The notes under the pieces are model-generated. The model saw nothing but the letters and a program-made list of their open reading frames with translations, made no database searches and was not told where the DNA came from. A DNA stretch of 64,000 bases from an uncultured Bacteroidales bacterium. Lineage in GTDB: Bacteria; Bacteroidota; Bacteroidia; Bacteroidales; P3. Of the stretch, positions 26,674 to 35,681 are shown piece by piece (the first letter of the stretch is position 1; every line of letters starts with the position of its first letter). The translations under genes were made by a program, and so were the position numbers. The stretch is taken from the NCBI GenBank assembly GCA_947167075.1, contig CAMVGR010000006.1:1-64000 (forward strand), in the 5' to 3' direction.

Positions 26674-27153
26674 ATGGCACGTTTCACTGGTAAAAAAGCT
26701 AAAGAGACGCCCGCCCTCAATATGGGCTCCATGAGCGATATTATCTTCATGCTCCTGTTCTTCTTCATGGTGATCACCACCATGCGCGAGAGCTCTTTGT
26801 ATGTGAAGATAATTCCTCCTCAAGGATCTGAGGTATCCAAACTAGAGAAAAAGAGTCTTGTAAGCTATATCAATGTAGGTGTACCTCTGCCAGACCAGCA
26901 GAAAAAATACGGTACAGAACCTCGTGTACAGCTCAATGACCAAATCTCGGAAGTCAGCGACATCATCACCTTTGTCGAAATCGAACGCAACCAACGTGTC
27001 GAGGCCGACCGTCCGTACATTACCACTGCCATCAAAGCAGATAAAGAAGTGCGTATGGGTATGATAAGCGACATCAAACAAGAGCTCCGTAAGGCTGGTG
27101 CTCTGAAGATATTCTACAACGCTAGCAAAGGCGCAAAGAAAAGCAAACGTTAG
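26674..27153 (+). CDS. exbD: ExbD/TolR family protein (second copy)
   Basis: A 159-aa ExbD with the segment NMGSMSDIIFMLLFFFMVITT, whose aspartate aligns with that of the first copy. The C-terminus is strongly basic (ASKGAKKSKR). The two ExbDs share the operon and are spaced by 3 bp; they may form a heterodimer. A strong terminator follows. Confidence 0.92.
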   Translation: MARFTGKKAKETPALNMGSMSDIIFMLLFFFMVITTMRESSLYVKIIPPQGSEVSKLEKKSLVSYINVGVPLPDQQKKYGTEPRVQLNDQISEVSDIITFVEIERNQRVEADRPYITTAIKADKEVRMGMISDIKQELRKAGALKIFYNASKGAKKSKR

Positions 27154-27184
27154 TTTTTCTCTCACTGCGCATCACTCTACATCG

Positions 27185-27217
27185 AAAAGACCGCAATCTA
27201 ATGATTGCGGTCTTTTT
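27185..27217 (+). terminator. Terminator of the exb operon
   Basis: AAAAGACCGCAATC and GATTGCGGTCTTTTT form a perfect stem with loop TAAT and a T-run. Confidence 0.93.
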
Positions 27218-27294
27218 AATATATTGCGACCATCGTAAGTGTAGACAAAAGATAATGGAGATATCCAATAAGAATATAGGGTATTATCTACATT

Positions 27295-27867
27295 CTATAA
27301 TAGATGCTCCATAAGAATCTTCACACCGAGGCCAATAAGGACCACGCCGGCAATGATGGTGGCAACCCGCTCTGGGACAGGAATATTGCGCTTGCCAAGA
27401 AAGATACCCAGTAAAGCTGTTAGCAGGGTAACAAGGCCAATGATTGCGACAACCCATAATACTGTAGACATCGGATGCCCAAGGCCAAGTCCAATGCCAA
27501 CAGCCAGGCCATCGATGCTGGTGGCAATACCCAGCATACTATAGTTAAGTAGCAGGTAGCGGGATGTAATGGCATTCCTCTGTTTTTCCTCCTTTTCGTT
27601 TTTTACACCGTCGATAATCATCTTGCCACCTATGAGGGCCAGCAAACCAAAGGCCACCCAATGGTCGACTGCCTCGATAAACGAACGCGCTACATCGCCA
27701 ATAAGTGCACCTAAAAGTGGAAAAGCGAATTGAAAGAAACCGAGAATAACAGCCAGTAGAAGTCCACGGTTCCACGACATCTTCTCGCGGAACGCCGTAG
27801 TGGTAGAGACCACAAGAGTGTCTACGCACAACGCCAAAGCCAATAATAATGCTTCCCAAAAACTCAT
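27295..27867 (-). CDS. mntP: Manganese efflux pump MntP family
   Basis: A 190-aa protein with six membrane segments in two related halves. Conserved aspartates lie in LALCVDTLVVS and SIDGLAVGIGLGLG. The family exports Mn(II). The frame also contains a GTG two codons upstream (27873); ATG 27867 (MSFWEALLLALALCVD) fits the family better. It follows the ATP-grasp-like gene by a few bases and is probably co-transcribed. No mntP riboswitch is visible. Confidence 0.88.
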   Translation of the reverse strand: MSFWEALLLALALCVDTLVVSTTTAFREKMSWNRGLLLAVILGFFQFAFPLLGALIGDVARSFIEAVDHWVAFGLLALIGGKMIIDGVKNEKEEKQRNAITSRYLLLNYSMLGIATSIDGLAVGIGLGLGHPMSTVLWVVAIIGLVTLLTALLGIFLGKRNIPVPERVATIIAGVVLIGLGVKILMEHLL

Positions 27868-27889
27868 AAGCACAGATTTTCTATAACCT

Positions 27890-28759
27890 TTATCCTACAA
27901 CCCTTAACCTCTCATGTGCCACCATGCCCATAGTGTGGCGGACATTCATTTCTGCAACGTGTACGGAGCCATCAGCACATACCATGAGGTCGACACCTAA
28001 TGGACCTTGGTAGTGTGGCCACACACGGTCTGCAAGCCATTGCTCTACATGTTCCTTTTGTGCCTGCAAGTCGGTGTGGCTGAAATGGCTTGCAATCATT
28101 TCGTCTGTCCACATCACGTTCTCTTTATACACACCGTTGCCTGTCTTGAAGAGAGAATAGCCAAAGAAAGACCCACTCATATATTCCAATGCTACATTGT
28201 ACTCCACATCACGTCGCGGTTCAGCTATTACGCATCGTTGCTCCCTAACGGTCTTCACTATCCAATTCCGGTCGATAGTGCTAAGGCCGCCGTGCACCCA
28301 GCGCAATCCCCTACCCGCTCCACTCCACGGTGCCTTCATCACCCAATGCTCTCTGCTGTGAAACAACTTCTCCATATCCTCAACACAATAAATCTCCTGA
28401 CAATCACTTTGTATTGACAGCACTGTAGAACGGTGCTGCAATTCTCGTATGCTGTCCACATTAGCATCAGAAGGAAGAAGAACTTCCGGACACCCGCACT
28501 TCAATAGCCTATGCTTAACGACAGAATCCCAACCCCAGGCGATGACAGCAGACGTATGTACCTGCCCCTTCGACATGGACGACAACACCGACGGCAACTG
28601 TGGGTCGTAGGCACTCATGCAAACAGCATCGGGATAGAGCACCTGCATCAAGCTTGCATCGCGAAGTGCAAACTCCACTGCCGAACGAGGGGGGACATAA
28701 TTCCACCGTCCTTTGGCCAGGCAGAGGTCATGTTCGGGGTTGAATATACAAAGCTTCAT
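27890..28759 (-). CDS. ATP-grasp-like protein, unknown substrate
   Basis: A 289-aa protein found in many Bacteroidota. The central block WVMKAPWSGAGRGLRWV looks like the ATP-grasp nucleotide-binding loop. PLGVDLMVCADGSVHVAEMNVRHTMGMVAH looks like the metal-binding Asp/Glu-x-Asn region. A carboxylate-amine or thiol ligation is therefore plausible, but substrate and product are unknown. It starts 10 bp after a strong hairpin that separates it from serA. Confidence 0.72.
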   Translation of the reverse strand: MKLCIFNPEHDLCLAKGRWNYVPPRSAVEFALRDASLMQVLYPDAVCMSAYDPQLPSVLSSMSKGQVHTSAVIAWGWDSVVKHRLLKCGCPEVLLPSDANVDSIRELQHRSTVLSIQSDCQEIYCVEDMEKLFHSREHWVMKAPWSGAGRGLRWVHGGLSTIDRNWIVKTVREQRCVIAEPRRDVEYNVALEYMSGSFFGYSLFKTGNGVYKENVMWTDEMIASHFSHTDLQAQKEHVEQWLADRVWPHYQGPLGVDLMVCADGSVHVAEMNVRHTMGMVAHERLRVVG

Positions 28760-28768
28760 AAATAAAGC

Positions 28769-28814
28769 AAGGAGTCAAGACAATACTGCATTTGCACCTT
28801 TGTCTTAACTCCTT
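28769..28814 (-). terminator. Hairpin between serA and the ATP-grasp-like gene
   Basis: Arms 28769-28783 and 28800-28814 (AAGGAGTCAAGACAA against its complement) pair over 15 bp with one wobble. On the minus strand a T-rich stretch GCTTTATTT follows. It may terminate serC-serA or attenuate the next gene, whose ATG is 10 bp away. Confidence 0.65.
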
Positions 28815-28843
28815 ATCTACTTTATCACCTTATTATCTAAGGA

Positions 28844-29764
28844 TTATTTGTTCACCTGGAACTTCTTATTGCCAGTTTTGAAGAAGTCGGCAATCTGGTT
28901 GGCAGCGGCAAGGCCAGCATTGATGTTAGCCTCTTCAGTCTGTGCACCCATCTTTTTGGGAGTGGCAAAGTAGCGACCCTCGAATGCTTTGAAGTCGGCA
29001 TCGGCATCAGGCATGATGTCGGTGATATACTTCAGGTCGGTACGCTCGGCCATCAGTTTGAGCAGTTCGGGCTCATTGATGACTTCCTTGCGGGCACTGT
29101 TGATAAGGATACCACCCTTGTGCATCTTGTTCACCAAGGCATAGTTGATGCTCTGCTTGGTCTCAGCGGTGGCGGGGATATGCAGGCTGACGATGTCGCA
29201 GGTCTCGAACAGGGCCTCCTGGTTGGCAACGGCGGTAGCCATGCCGGTGGCATTGATCTGTTCGGCACTCATAAAGGCATCGTAGGCATAAACTTCCATG
29301 CCAAAGCCCTTGGCGATGCGGGCCACATTGCGTCCCACGTTGCCGAAGGCGAGGATACCCAGCTTCTTGCCCTTCAACTCGCTGCCGCTCTTGCCGTTGT
29401 AGAAGTTACGTACGGTGTATACGAGCAAACCCATGACGAGCTCGGCCACAGCGTTGCTGTTCTGACCGGGAGTATTCATGGCGACAATCTTACGGGCTGT
29501 GCAGGCCTCGAGGTCGAGGTTGTCGAAACCGGCGCCGGCACGGACAACGATCTTTAGGTTTTTGGCGTGATCGATGACCTCTTTGGTCACTTTGTCGGAG
29601 CGGACGATGAGGGCATCAGCATCCTCGACGGCCTTGTACAGGTCGTTCACGTCGGTATATTTCTCCAGGAGGGCAAACTGGTAGCCATTCTCCTCGACAA
29701 TCTTCTTGATTCCATCAACAGCAACCTTTGCGAAAGGTTTTTCAGTTGCTACGAGAACTTTCAT
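28844..29764 (-). CDS. serA: D-3-phosphoglycerate dehydrogenase, lysine type
   Basis: First enzyme of serine synthesis: 3-phosphoglycerate to 3-phosphohydroxypyruvate with NAD. The 306-aa protein has NAD-binding GILAFGNVGRNVA and the substrate-side RSDKVT, with MNTPGQNSNAVAELVMG. The region that normally reads PHxG is TPKKMGAQTEEANINAG: lysine stands where the catalytic histidine usually is, as known for the short Bacteroidota/Entamoeba class. No ACT regulatory domain is present. ATG 29764 (MKVLVATEKPF) is chosen; the frame runs on to 29860 without family similarity. Confidence 0.92.
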   Translation of the reverse strand: MKVLVATEKPFAKVAVDGIKKIVEENGYQFALLEKYTDVNDLYKAVEDADALIVRSDKVTKEVIDHAKNLKIVVRAGAGFDNLDLEACTARKIVAMNTPGQNSNAVAELVMGLLVYTVRNFYNGKSGSELKGKKLGILAFGNVGRNVARIAKGFGMEVYAYDAFMSAEQINATGMATAVANQEALFETCDIVSLHIPATAETKQSINYALVNKMHKGGILINSARKEVINEPELLKLMAERTDLKYITDIMPDADADFKAFEGRYFATPKKMGAQTEEANINAGLAAANQIADFFKTGNKKFQVNK

Positions 29765-29920
29765 CTTATTGTATATTTTTATTTCGTCAGAGAATACACA
29801 GGTAGGCTCCTTGCGAAGTTTCTTCTCGAAACCATGCCTTACGTCGTCTCTGATTTCCATGTTTTACTTATTTTAACGGCTAATTTAACTATTTATACGA
29901 AGCTACGTAGGTCAAATATT

Positions 29921-29967
29921 GGCTAATTACTCGAAATTGTATCTCTCGATAATTCGAGTAATTAGCC
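29921..29967. repeat. Perfect palindrome between serC and serA
   Basis: GGCTAATTACTCGAA (29921-29935) is complementary to 29953-29967, giving a 15-bp stem with a 17-nt loop. No T-run follows on the minus strand. It could stabilise or process the serC-serA transcript, or be a REP-like element. Confidence 0.7.
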
Positions 29968-30014
29968 TTTAGTTTCATCGCAGACAAATTCGCATAATTC
30001 GCCGTTGGATTAAT

Positions 30015-31130
30015 TTACTTGTTGGCTTTCTCGAAGTCCTGCATGCACTGGACGAGGGCTTCGACTGCCTCGACGGGGCAAGCGTTGTAGAGGCTGGCGC
30101 GGAAGCCACCCACCGAGCGGTGACCCTTGATGCCGACCATGCCGCGCTCCTTGGCAAAGGCCATGAAGGCATCCTGCAGGTTCTCGCGGCCTTCGGCCAT
30201 CACCCAGCAGTGGTTCATGATGGAGCGGTCTTCCTTCACGGCGGTACCGCGGAACATGCTGTTGCGGTCGATCTCCTCGTAGAGCATCTTGCTCTTCTTG
30301 AGGTTGATCTTCTCCATTTCCTTCACACCGCCGATGGTGTTCTTAACCCACTTCAGGGTCTCGTGCATGACGAAGATGGCGCTCACCGGGGGCGTGTTGA
30401 ACATGGAGATGTTCTTGGCCTCTTCGGCAGCGTGGGTGCGGAAGTCCACCATGGTGGGCAGGGGGTTCATGTACTGGCGGTCGGTGATCTTGCCGAGGAT
30501 GTCTTTGCGGACGATGTAGAAGGTGACACCGGCAGGGCCGACGTTCTTCTGGGCACCACCGTAGATGAGACCGTACTTCTTCACGTCGACGGGGCGGCTC
30601 ATGATATCGGAGCTCATATCGGCGACAAGCATCACATTGTTGATCTCGTTGGCGGCGAAGTCCTTGCGGATCTCGGTACCGTAGATGGTGTTATTGGTGG
30701 TGATGTGGAAGTAGTCGGCATCGGCGGGGACGGTCCAACCCTTCGGGATGTAGCTGTAGGTCTTATCCTCGCTGCTGGCCACGATCACGGTCTCGCCGAA
30801 GTTCTTAGCTTCTTTGGCAGCTTTCTTGGCCCACACGCCGGTCTGCAGATAGGCAGCCTTCTTGTTAAGCAGGTTGGCAGGCACATCCATAAAGCCGGTG
30901 CTGGCGCCGCCACCGAGGAAGAGAATCTCATACTCGGCAGGAATACCGAGCAGGTCGCGCCACAGCTGGCGGGTTTCTTCCATGGTACGTTCCCAACCGG
31001 GGGTACGGTGAGAGATTTCGAGCAGTCCGATACCGGTATTGTCGAAGTCGCGAATGGCATTGATGGTCGATTCAATGGCCTCTTTTGGCAGGACGCAAGG
31101 ACCTGCGTTGAAATTATAAGCGGTTTTCAT
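30015..31130 (-). CDS. serC: Phosphoserine aminotransferase
   Basis: PLP enzyme that makes phosphoserine from 3-phosphohydroxypyruvate and glutamate. It has 371 aa, NFNAGPCVLP at the start, GGGASTGFMD, and the Schiff-base Lys195 in YGGAQKNVGPAGV. Codon use is strongly biased towards a few codons, which suggests high expression. It is first in serC-serA, with a clear promoter about 70 bp upstream. Confidence 0.96.
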   Translation of the reverse strand: MKTAYNFNAGPCVLPKEAIESTINAIRDFDNTGIGLLEISHRTPGWERTMEETRQLWRDLLGIPAEYEILFLGGGASTGFMDVPANLLNKKAAYLQTGVWAKKAAKEAKNFGETVIVASSEDKTYSYIPKGWTVPADADYFHITTNNTIYGTEIRKDFAANEINNVMLVADMSSDIMSRPVDVKKYGLIYGGAQKNVGPAGVTFYIVRKDILGKITDRQYMNPLPTMVDFRTHAAEEAKNISMFNTPPVSAIFVMHETLKWVKNTIGGVKEMEKINLKKSKMLYEEIDRNSMFRGTAVKEDRSIMNHCWVMAEGRENLQDAFMAFAKERGMVGIKGHRSVGGFRASLYNACPVEAVEALVQCMQDFEKANK

Positions 31131-31199
31131 TGCTTGTTTTTGTTTTAAAGTGTTTATATTTAATAATTTATTTACTTCGTCACTTCTTTATTGACGAGG

Positions 31200-31207
31200 C
31201 AAATATA
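31200..31207 (-). promoter_or_regulatory. -7 box of serC
   Basis: TATATTTG on the minus strand with an AT-rich upstream region. It predicts a leader of about 65 nt. Confidence 0.7.
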
Positions 31208-31539
31208 ATAAAAAAAACTAACATGGTAAAAAATCTTTGTATCAGTCTCTCGAAAAGGATGTGATAAATCGTTTATTTTCACTCGTTTTAAGTACAGTCC
31301 CTCGCAGCATAGCAATCGTAGCCTCTCAATCCCATGCTATTACGCATCAACACCGTACTTCATCCGTACATGCACCGTACATGCACCGTACCATCCTCGC
31401 ATTTTAACAATGCATTCACCTTTCATCCACGCCCATGTCTCCTATCGATGTCGCAGATATTAAATCCCAAGCCTGGCAATACTAAAATAGGATATTCGAC
31501 GTTACTGTAGCGTAATATTTTTTAAGACACAATACCATC
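31208..31539. other. serC / lipoprotein divergent intergenic region
   Basis: Contains a family-1 array (31346-31389) and no gene. I could not find a consensus promoter for the rightward operon; GCGTAATATTTTTTAAG near 31511-31527 is only AT-rich. Confidence 0.5.
31346..31389 (-). repeat. Family-1 intergenic array, 4 x 11 bp
   Basis: Read on the minus strand the units are ACGGTGCATGT, ACGGTGCATGT, ACGGATGAAGT and ACGGTGTTGAT. The sequence before them (TTGTTAAAATGCGAGGATGGT) is nearly the same as that before the copy at 49073. It sits between divergent genes. Confidence 0.9.
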
Positions 31540-32271
31540 ATGAGAATCAGTCGGACACTACTCATATTCGCTGTAGCCATGCTGACAGCAGGGTGCAGTA
31601 TCTATCACCCACAGGCTGTGGACATTCCATTGCTGCAGGAGAAGGGAGAGACGCGCATCGATGGCAGTATCGACCTGTCGGTGGTGCCATTCATCAGCGG
31701 GCCACACATCAATGGCACTGTGAGCCACGCTTTCACCGACCATTTTGCCGCCCAAGGCCACGCCAACATAGGACCCGCATCGGGCTACCTACAGGCGGCA
31801 GCCGGTGGCTATCTACCTGTAGGGGAACGCTTTGTGGTGGAAGGATTTGGTGGATTGGGGTTCGGCGGCACCTTGGAAACCGGCGACTATAACAAAACCC
31901 TCGATGGGAATCCCATCGCCTACGGAGGACGTTTCCTGATGCCCTATTTGCAAATCGACGCTGGCTGGCGGCATTTGTGGATATTCGAAGTGGGCGTGGG
32001 TCTGAAAGGGGGTCTCATGCTCCCGTCGTTCTACTACAACGAATTGGACCCCAAAGACAACAGCATCGTGCTCACCCACTTCGACTACGCCTCGCCCAAC
32101 TGGGTGCTCGAGCCTGCACTGCAACTGCGTGTAGGCAGTCGCAATGTGATGTTCACAGTGCGTTTAGGCACCACCTACCTCAGTCATCTATACAATGCAC
32201 CTTCCGAGCAGAAAGGTAACCTCACCTTCGACTTCTTCACCATCAGCACAGGATTAAACTTCACATTATGA
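31540..32271 (+). CDS. Lipoprotein with predicted outer-membrane beta-barrel
   Basis: A 243-aa protein with a lipobox (TAGC, Cys19) and alternating amphipathic strands ending in an aromatic C-terminus (FFTISTGLNFTL), typical of outer-membrane barrels of Bacteroidota. No named domain is recognised. Its stop overlaps the start of the esterase gene by ATGA, starting a five-gene overlapping operon. Confidence 0.72.
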   Translation: MRISRTLLIFAVAMLTAGCSIYHPQAVDIPLLQEKGETRIDGSIDLSVVPFISGPHINGTVSHAFTDHFAAQGHANIGPASGYLQAAAGGYLPVGERFVVEGFGGLGFGGTLETGDYNKTLDGNPIAYGGRFLMPYLQIDAGWRHLWIFEVGVGLKGGLMLPSFYYNELDPKDNSIVLTHFDYASPNWVLEPALQLRVGSRNVMFTVRLGTTYLSHLYNAPSEQKGNLTFDFFTISTGLNFTL

Positions 32272-33191
32272 AAATAAAACACCTCATCATTTACGCATTG
32301 GCACTAGTTCCACTGCTGACCATTGCACAGCAGAAGCACACATACGTGTATGCCGAACGCGACTCGGCACTACGCCTCGATGTATGGACACCCGATGTGC
32401 CCCGTAGCGACAGGGCATGTGTGGTAGCACTATTCGGAGGCGGTTTTTTCACTGGCGAACGCGACAACGAATACCAGGTCCAAGTGGCAAAAATGCTCAC
32501 TGCACGAGGCTACACTGTGGTGAGTCCCGACTACCGACTCGGTATGCGCGACACAGCCAAAATGCGTCAATTCAAAGGTCTGACAGGAGTGCAGAAGCTA
32601 TTCCAATGGGTCATCGACATTGCCACCGAAGACTGTGCAGCAGCGCTCTCCTACGTAGTCAGTCATGCCGGCGAGCTGAATATCAACCCCGAACGGATAG
32701 TGCTTACCGGTTCGTCAGCAGGAGCCATCACAGTGTTGCAACTAGACTATTGCCGAGCCAATGCCCTACCCGAAGCCAACGCCCTGCCAAAAGGGTGGAA
32801 ACCGGCAGCCGTGGTGCCCTATTCTGGAGGAATCATGAGCAAGGGAAAACCCCACTACATCACCCCTCCGGCACCCACCATGTTTATGCATGGCACCAAA
32901 GACAAGATAGTTACCTACAAGAAATTCCCCTCCGTCATGAACCATGCCCTTCGCGGTGCCAACTCTCTGTTTAAGAGCATGACCCGACAGGGCTTTCCCA
33001 CATGGATAGTGCGATTCGAAGGCATTGGCCACGAAGTGGCATCATTCCTGCCGAGCAGTGTAGACCTATTCTGTGGATTTGTAGAGCAGGTATTCAATGG
33101 CCGGCGCACCACCCTCGATGCAACCATGCACGACGAGAAACTGGTGCCCACCGAATGGACCAAAATGACTGTAATAGACCTTTATAAATGA
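32268..33191 (+). CDS. Secreted alpha/beta hydrolase (esterase/lipase-like)
   Basis: A 307-aa exported protein with a signal peptide (MKIKHLIIYALALVPLLTIAQ). The fold signatures are VVALFGGGFFTGERDNE (oxyanion hole) and LTGSSAGAI with nucleophile Ser150. MHGTKDKIV holds the acid and GIGHEVASF the histidine. It resembles BD-FAE/carboxylesterase-type enzymes acting on acyl esters of glycans or lipids; the substrate is not known. Confidence 0.85.
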   Translation: MKIKHLIIYALALVPLLTIAQQKHTYVYAERDSALRLDVWTPDVPRSDRACVVALFGGGFFTGERDNEYQVQVAKMLTARGYTVVSPDYRLGMRDTAKMRQFKGLTGVQKLFQWVIDIATEDCAAALSYVVSHAGELNINPERIVLTGSSAGAITVLQLDYCRANALPEANALPKGWKPAAVVPYSGGIMSKGKPHYITPPAPTMFMHGTKDKIVTYKKFPSVMNHALRGANSLFKSMTRQGFPTWIVRFEGIGHEVASFLPSSVDLFCGFVEQVFNGRRTTLDATMHDEKLVPTEWTKMTVIDLYK

Positions 33192-34438
33192 GCAATCATA
33201 TCGAAATCATGGCCCCATGCGGCTCGTGGGAAAGCCTACAGGCCGCCCTGCAGGGTGGGGCCAATGCCGTCTACTTCGGTGTCGGCAAACTAAACATGCG
33301 CTCGCGTTCGGCTGCCAACTTCACACAAGACGACCTGCCCCTCATCGTCCAGATGTGCCGCGACAAAGGCGTACGCACCTATCTGACCGTAAATACTGTC
33401 ATCTACGATAATGAACTGGACGAGATGCACAGCCTCCTCCAAGCTGCCCTCCATGCCGGCATCAGTGCCATCATCGCCTCCGACCTGGCGGTCATCACAG
33501 CGGCTCACCGTATGGGGTTGGAAGTACACATCTCCACACAATGCAATGTCAGCAATACCGAAGCCGTACGGTTCTATTCGCAGTGGGCCGATGTCATTGT
33601 CACAGCACGCGAACTGTCGCTTGCTCAGGTGGCCCATATCACACGTTTCATACGCGAAAACGACATCAGAGGCCCCCACGGACAACTGATACAGATCGAA
33701 ATATTTGCCCATGGTGCACTCTGCATGAGTATCAGTGGCAAATGCTACCTTTCGCTAGACAACTACGGCCAATCCGCCAATCGCGGTGCCTGCTTGCAAC
33801 TGTGTCGGAGGGGATACATCGTGAAAGACAAAGAAAGCGACCTCGAACTGGAAATAGACAACGAATACATCATGTCCCCAAAGGACTTATGCACCATCGA
33901 CTTCCTCGACAAGATAGTCGCAGCCGGTGTACAGGTACTCAAAATCGAAGGTCGTGGTCGCCCTGCCGACTATGTCAGAACCACCGTAGAATGCTATCGC
34001 GAGGCAGTGCAATCCATCGCCAATGGCGACTACACCCCTCAACGTATCGCAGAATGGAAAAGCCGACTGACTACCGTCTTCAATCGTGGGTTTTGGGATG
34101 GCTACTATCTTGGTCGGCGACTTGGGGAATGGAGCAATCAATATGGCAGTCAGGCCACCGAGCAGAAGGTATACCTCGGGCTAGTTCGCAACTTTTTCTC
34201 ACGCATCCAAGTGGCAGAGGTTCAACTACAAACCGCTCAAACCCTGCATGTAGGCGACACCATTGTCGTCATAGGCCAAACCACCGGAGTCTATCGCACC
34301 ACCATCAAAGAGCTACGTCTCGACCGTGATCCGGTTCCCGAAGTGCATCAAGGCGACCGCTTCAGCTTCCCGACCGATACCCCGCTGCATCGGGGCGACA
34401 AAATATACCGAATCGATACACTGACCAATGACTTCTGA
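33188..34438 (+). CDS. Peptidase U32 family protein (TrhP/YegQ-like)
   Basis: A 416-aa member of the U32 family. Signatures are MAPCGSWESLQAALQGGANAVYFG, then EIFAHGALCMSISGKCYLS and the cysteine block NRGACLQLCRR. Members that have been studied act in prephenate-dependent tRNA uridine hydroxylation; others are collagenase-like. The length fits the TrhP group. It overlaps both neighbours. Confidence 0.88.
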   Translation: MSNHIEIMAPCGSWESLQAALQGGANAVYFGVGKLNMRSRSAANFTQDDLPLIVQMCRDKGVRTYLTVNTVIYDNELDEMHSLLQAALHAGISAIIASDLAVITAAHRMGLEVHISTQCNVSNTEAVRFYSQWADVIVTARELSLAQVAHITRFIRENDIRGPHGQLIQIEIFAHGALCMSISGKCYLSLDNYGQSANRGACLQLCRRGYIVKDKESDLELEIDNEYIMSPKDLCTIDFLDKIVAAGVQVLKIEGRGRPADYVRTTVECYREAVQSIANGDYTPQRIAEWKSRLTTVFNRGFWDGYYLGRRLGEWSNQYGSQATEQKVYLGLVRNFFSRIQVAEVQLQTAQTLHVGDTIVVIGQTTGVYRTTIKELRLDRDPVPEVHQGDRFSFPTDTPLHRGDKIYRIDTLTNDF

Positions 34439-35681
34439 ACAAGAGCAAGCCCTTCAGCTCGCCACCCAAGCAGGCCATATTATGCTCCAAAACGGGGCCG
34501 AAATCAGCCGTGTGGAAGAGACTATGAAGCGCATCGCAAACGCCTATGGGGTGGAGGACGAAAACTTCTTCATTCTAAGTAATGGCATTATCACAACAGG
34601 CCAACACTACGCACGAGCTGAATTCATCCCCATTAAAGGCACACAACTGACACCCATTGTACAGATCAACCAGCTTAGTCGCGAGCTAAGCCAACAGTCC
34701 ACCCCGATGCCAATTCAGGAGCTATCCTCACGCATCGAGGCAATCCGGACGCAAAAAGGCACTCCTATATGGGAACTGATACTGGGGATCGCTCTAGGCG
34801 TCTCCTCGTTCTGTATCCTGTTCGGGGGTAGCCTACTCGACGCTCTTGTCACTTTTATATGTGGACTGATACTAGGTGCTTTTATGGCATTTGCTGGGCC
34901 ACACATGGCTCGCATCTCTAACAATCTGCTTGGGGGCCTTGTGGGAGGTGGACTATGTATCCTTTCCTATCGATTACTGACCCAAGGAGGTCATTCTATG
35001 CTCCATCTTCCCAATATGATCATTGGCACCATTATAGCACTTGTGCCGGGTGTTCCCTTCACAAACGGCATACGGGATGTCGCCAACGAGGACTATATTG
35101 CCGGAGGCACACGCCTTGCCGACGCTTTTCTAGCATTTCTATGTATAGCACTGGGAGTGGCTTTGGCATTCATTGTGGACGGTTTGCTGGATAGCGGAAT
35201 CATGCAACTGGAGCAACCTGTACAAGATGCTGTGGCATCACACTGGGGAATACAGCTACTTGCCGCATTCGTCGGCACGGTAGGCTTTTCTGCTCTTTTC
35301 GGTGCCCCTCGCCGACACTATATCGAATGTGGCATTGCGGGAATGCTTGGTTGGGCGATCTATTTACTATTCATTCGGGAGGTGGGTTTCAGCCCTGTCG
35401 GAGCAGCCTTCTTTGGAGCACTGGCTGTGGCAGTAGCAAGTGCTTTGCTCGCCATTGTTCGACGCTGCCCAACCACCGTGTTCCTCATTTGCGGCATCAT
35501 TCCGCTGGTGCCCGGTGGCGGCATCTTTTGGACAGCCTATCACCTTGTCAACAACCAACTTCGCATGGCGGCCACCACCGGGTTTGTAGCCTTGAAGGTC
35601 ACCATCGCCATCGCTGGTGGTATCATTCTGGCTGGCATCGCGGCAAAACACCTGTTCAAAAAAAGGAATCATCAACAATGA
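34428..35681 (+). CDS. Threonine/serine exporter, ThrE family (fused)
   Basis: A 417-aa protein with an N-terminal cytoplasmic part (AGHIMLQNGAEISRVEETMKRI) and about ten membrane segments. It combines the ThrE N- and C-terminal modules, which are separate genes in some bacteria. FIPIKGT and PGVPFTNGIRDVANEDYIAG are family motifs. It probably exports small neutral amino acids. It overlaps the U32 gene by 11 nt and hflX by 4 nt. Confidence 0.9.
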   Translation: MTSEQEQALQLATQAGHIMLQNGAEISRVEETMKRIANAYGVEDENFFILSNGIITTGQHYARAEFIPIKGTQLTPIVQINQLSRELSQQSTPMPIQELSSRIEAIRTQKGTPIWELILGIALGVSSFCILFGGSLLDALVTFICGLILGAFMAFAGPHMARISNNLLGGLVGGGLCILSYRLLTQGGHSMLHLPNMIIGTIIALVPGVPFTNGIRDVANEDYIAGGTRLADAFLAFLCIALGVALAFIVDGLLDSGIMQLEQPVQDAVASHWGIQLLAAFVGTVGFSALFGAPRRHYIECGIAGMLGWAIYLLFIREVGFSPVGAAFFGALAVAVASALLAIVRRCPTTVFLICGIIPLVPGGGIFWTAYHLVNNQLRMAATTGFVALKVTIAIAGGIILAGIAAKHLFKKRNHQQ

